Assembly: GCA_026645635.1 (NCBI GenBank)
Contig: JAPKMV010000274.1
Span: forward strand, 1 to 5,553
DNA length: 5,553 bases
Reading direction: 5' to 3'
Origin: Caldilineaceae bacterium
Lineage (GTDB): Bacteria > Chloroflexota > Anaerolineae > Caldilineales > Caldilineaceae
In this document: piece after piece, positions 5,089-5,553 of the stretch
Layout: each line of letters starts with the position of its first letter
How positions within the stretch are numbered: the stretch's first letter is position 1
Position numbers and translations under genes: made by a program
The notes under the pieces: model-generated
What the model was told of the DNA's origin: nothing
Seen by the model: only the letters and a program-made list of their open reading frames with translations
Database searches by the model: none

Positions 5089-5553
5089 ATGAACATCACC
5101 AAAGCCGTGATCACGGCCGCCGGGCGCAAACAGCGCACGCTGCCGCTGCAGACATTGATCGACCGCGACGGTCAGGAGAAGTCGGTGCTCGGCATTCTCC
5201 TGGCGGAAGTGGTGGCTGCCGGCATCGACGACATCTGCGTCGTCGTGCGTCCTGGCGACGAACCGGCATACGCGCAGGTGGCGGGGCCGCATGGCGGACG
5301 CCTACACTTCACCCACCAGAGCGAACCGCGCGGCCACGGTCACGCCGTCTACTGTGCGCGCGAGTTTGTCGGGCGCGACCCCTTCCTCCATCTGGTCGGC
5401 GATCACCTGTATGTCAGCCAGACCTCGCAGGGCTGTGCCCAGCAGTTGGTGGCCGTGGCCGCAGCCGAAGCGTGCACAGTCTCGGCGGTGCAGCCGACGC
5501 GCGAGAGCCTGCTGCCCTATTATGGCGCGGTGGGTGGGCGCCGTCTGCCCGGG
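5089..5553 (+). CDS. GalU-like sugar-phosphate nucleotidyltransferase, partial (3' end outside window)
   Basis: The first 155 residues of an NTP-transferase-fold enzyme are present, roughly half of a GalU-type protein. Such enzymes join a nucleoside triphosphate and a sugar-1-phosphate to give a nucleotide sugar (UDP-glucose for GalU) plus pyrophosphate in the cytoplasm. The N-terminus KAVITAAG (5-12), the helix and strand [11 protein letters not shown] (43-53), [11 protein letters not shown] (77-87, like the GalU Q-x-GLGHAV segment) and FLHLVGDH (99-106, with D105 as likely metal ligand) support the fold. The nucleotide-binding loop is unusual: the GxGTR signature is replaced by GRKQR (12-16), and the following region is shortened so that the usual PK lysine is not evident; K31 in EKSVL aligns with a later lysine. 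UTP-glucose-1-phosphate uridylyltransferase is the nearest guess, but nucleotide and sugar are not proven. It is divergent from the response regulator and has its own promoter and Shine-Dalgarno. Confidence 0.85.
   Translation, partial: MNITKAVITAAGRKQRTLPLQTLIDRDGQEKSVLGILLAEVVAAGIDDICVVVRPGDEPAYAQVAGPHGGRLHFTHQSEPRGHGHAVYCAREFVGRDPFLHLVGDHLYVSQTSQGCAQQLVAVAAAEACTVSAVQPTRESLLPYYGAVGGRRLPG

Noticed and set aside
4798..5292. A minus-strand frame across the divergent intergenic region
   Set aside because: It runs antisense to the start of the nucleotidyltransferase and through both promoters, with no recognisable protein features.
1..5553. Defence system, CRISPR array, mobile element or tRNA/rRNA gene
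   Set aside because: No transposase, integrase, nuclease, toxin-antitoxin pair, spaced repeat array or tRNA-like fold was seen. The genes present are two peptidases, a receiver protein and a nucleotidyltransferase.

Overview
The window is GC-rich bacterial DNA with four protein-coding genes and one informative intergenic region. The organism is most likely a member of the Chloroflexota (Anaerolineae/Caldilineae-like). This is inferred from three things: a membrane-anchored clostripain-like (C11) protease with a Pro/Thr/Arg-rich linker after its transmembrane segment, a GalU-like enzyme of an unusual subtype I associate with that phylum, and the strong G/C bias at third codon positions. The assignment rests on recall of protein style, not on a marker gene, so it is tentative.

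Layout. Positions 1-100 are a leader with three tandem TTTGCGNC octamers and a Shine-Dalgarno sequence. Positions 101-1891 (+) encode an M3-family oligoendopeptidase (PepF type, 596 aa) with an intact zinc site. After a 23-bp gap, 1915-4410 (+) encodes an 831-aa C11 cysteine protease with a cytoplasmic Arg/Gly-rich tail, one membrane anchor, an external catalytic domain and a beta-rich C-terminal region. These two genes look like one operon for peptide processing: the C11 enzyme would cut proteins outside the membrane and PepF would finish small peptides in the cytoplasm. Convergent to them, and overlapping the C11 gene by 14 bp at the 3' ends, is a minus-strand single-domain response regulator (4397-4822, or to 4867 if a weaker TTG start is used). 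Divergent from it, a GalU-like sugar-phosphate nucleotidyltransferase starts at 5089 and runs off the window end.

The roughly 220-270 bp between the response regulator and the nucleotidyltransferase is the most interesting non-coding part. A 13-bp palindrome (TGCTATTATAGCA, 4948-4960) reads as an extended -10 promoter element on both strands, so the two divergent genes may share one symmetric promoter. The flanking leaders contain an 8-bp inverted repeat at the predicted 5' end of the regulator transcript, a hairpin at 4990-5020 and two copies of a GC palindrome.

I see no tRNA, rRNA, CRISPR array, transposase, phage gene or defence system. The window looks like ordinary chromosome with a few unusual details; I do not find a clearly new multi-gene system.
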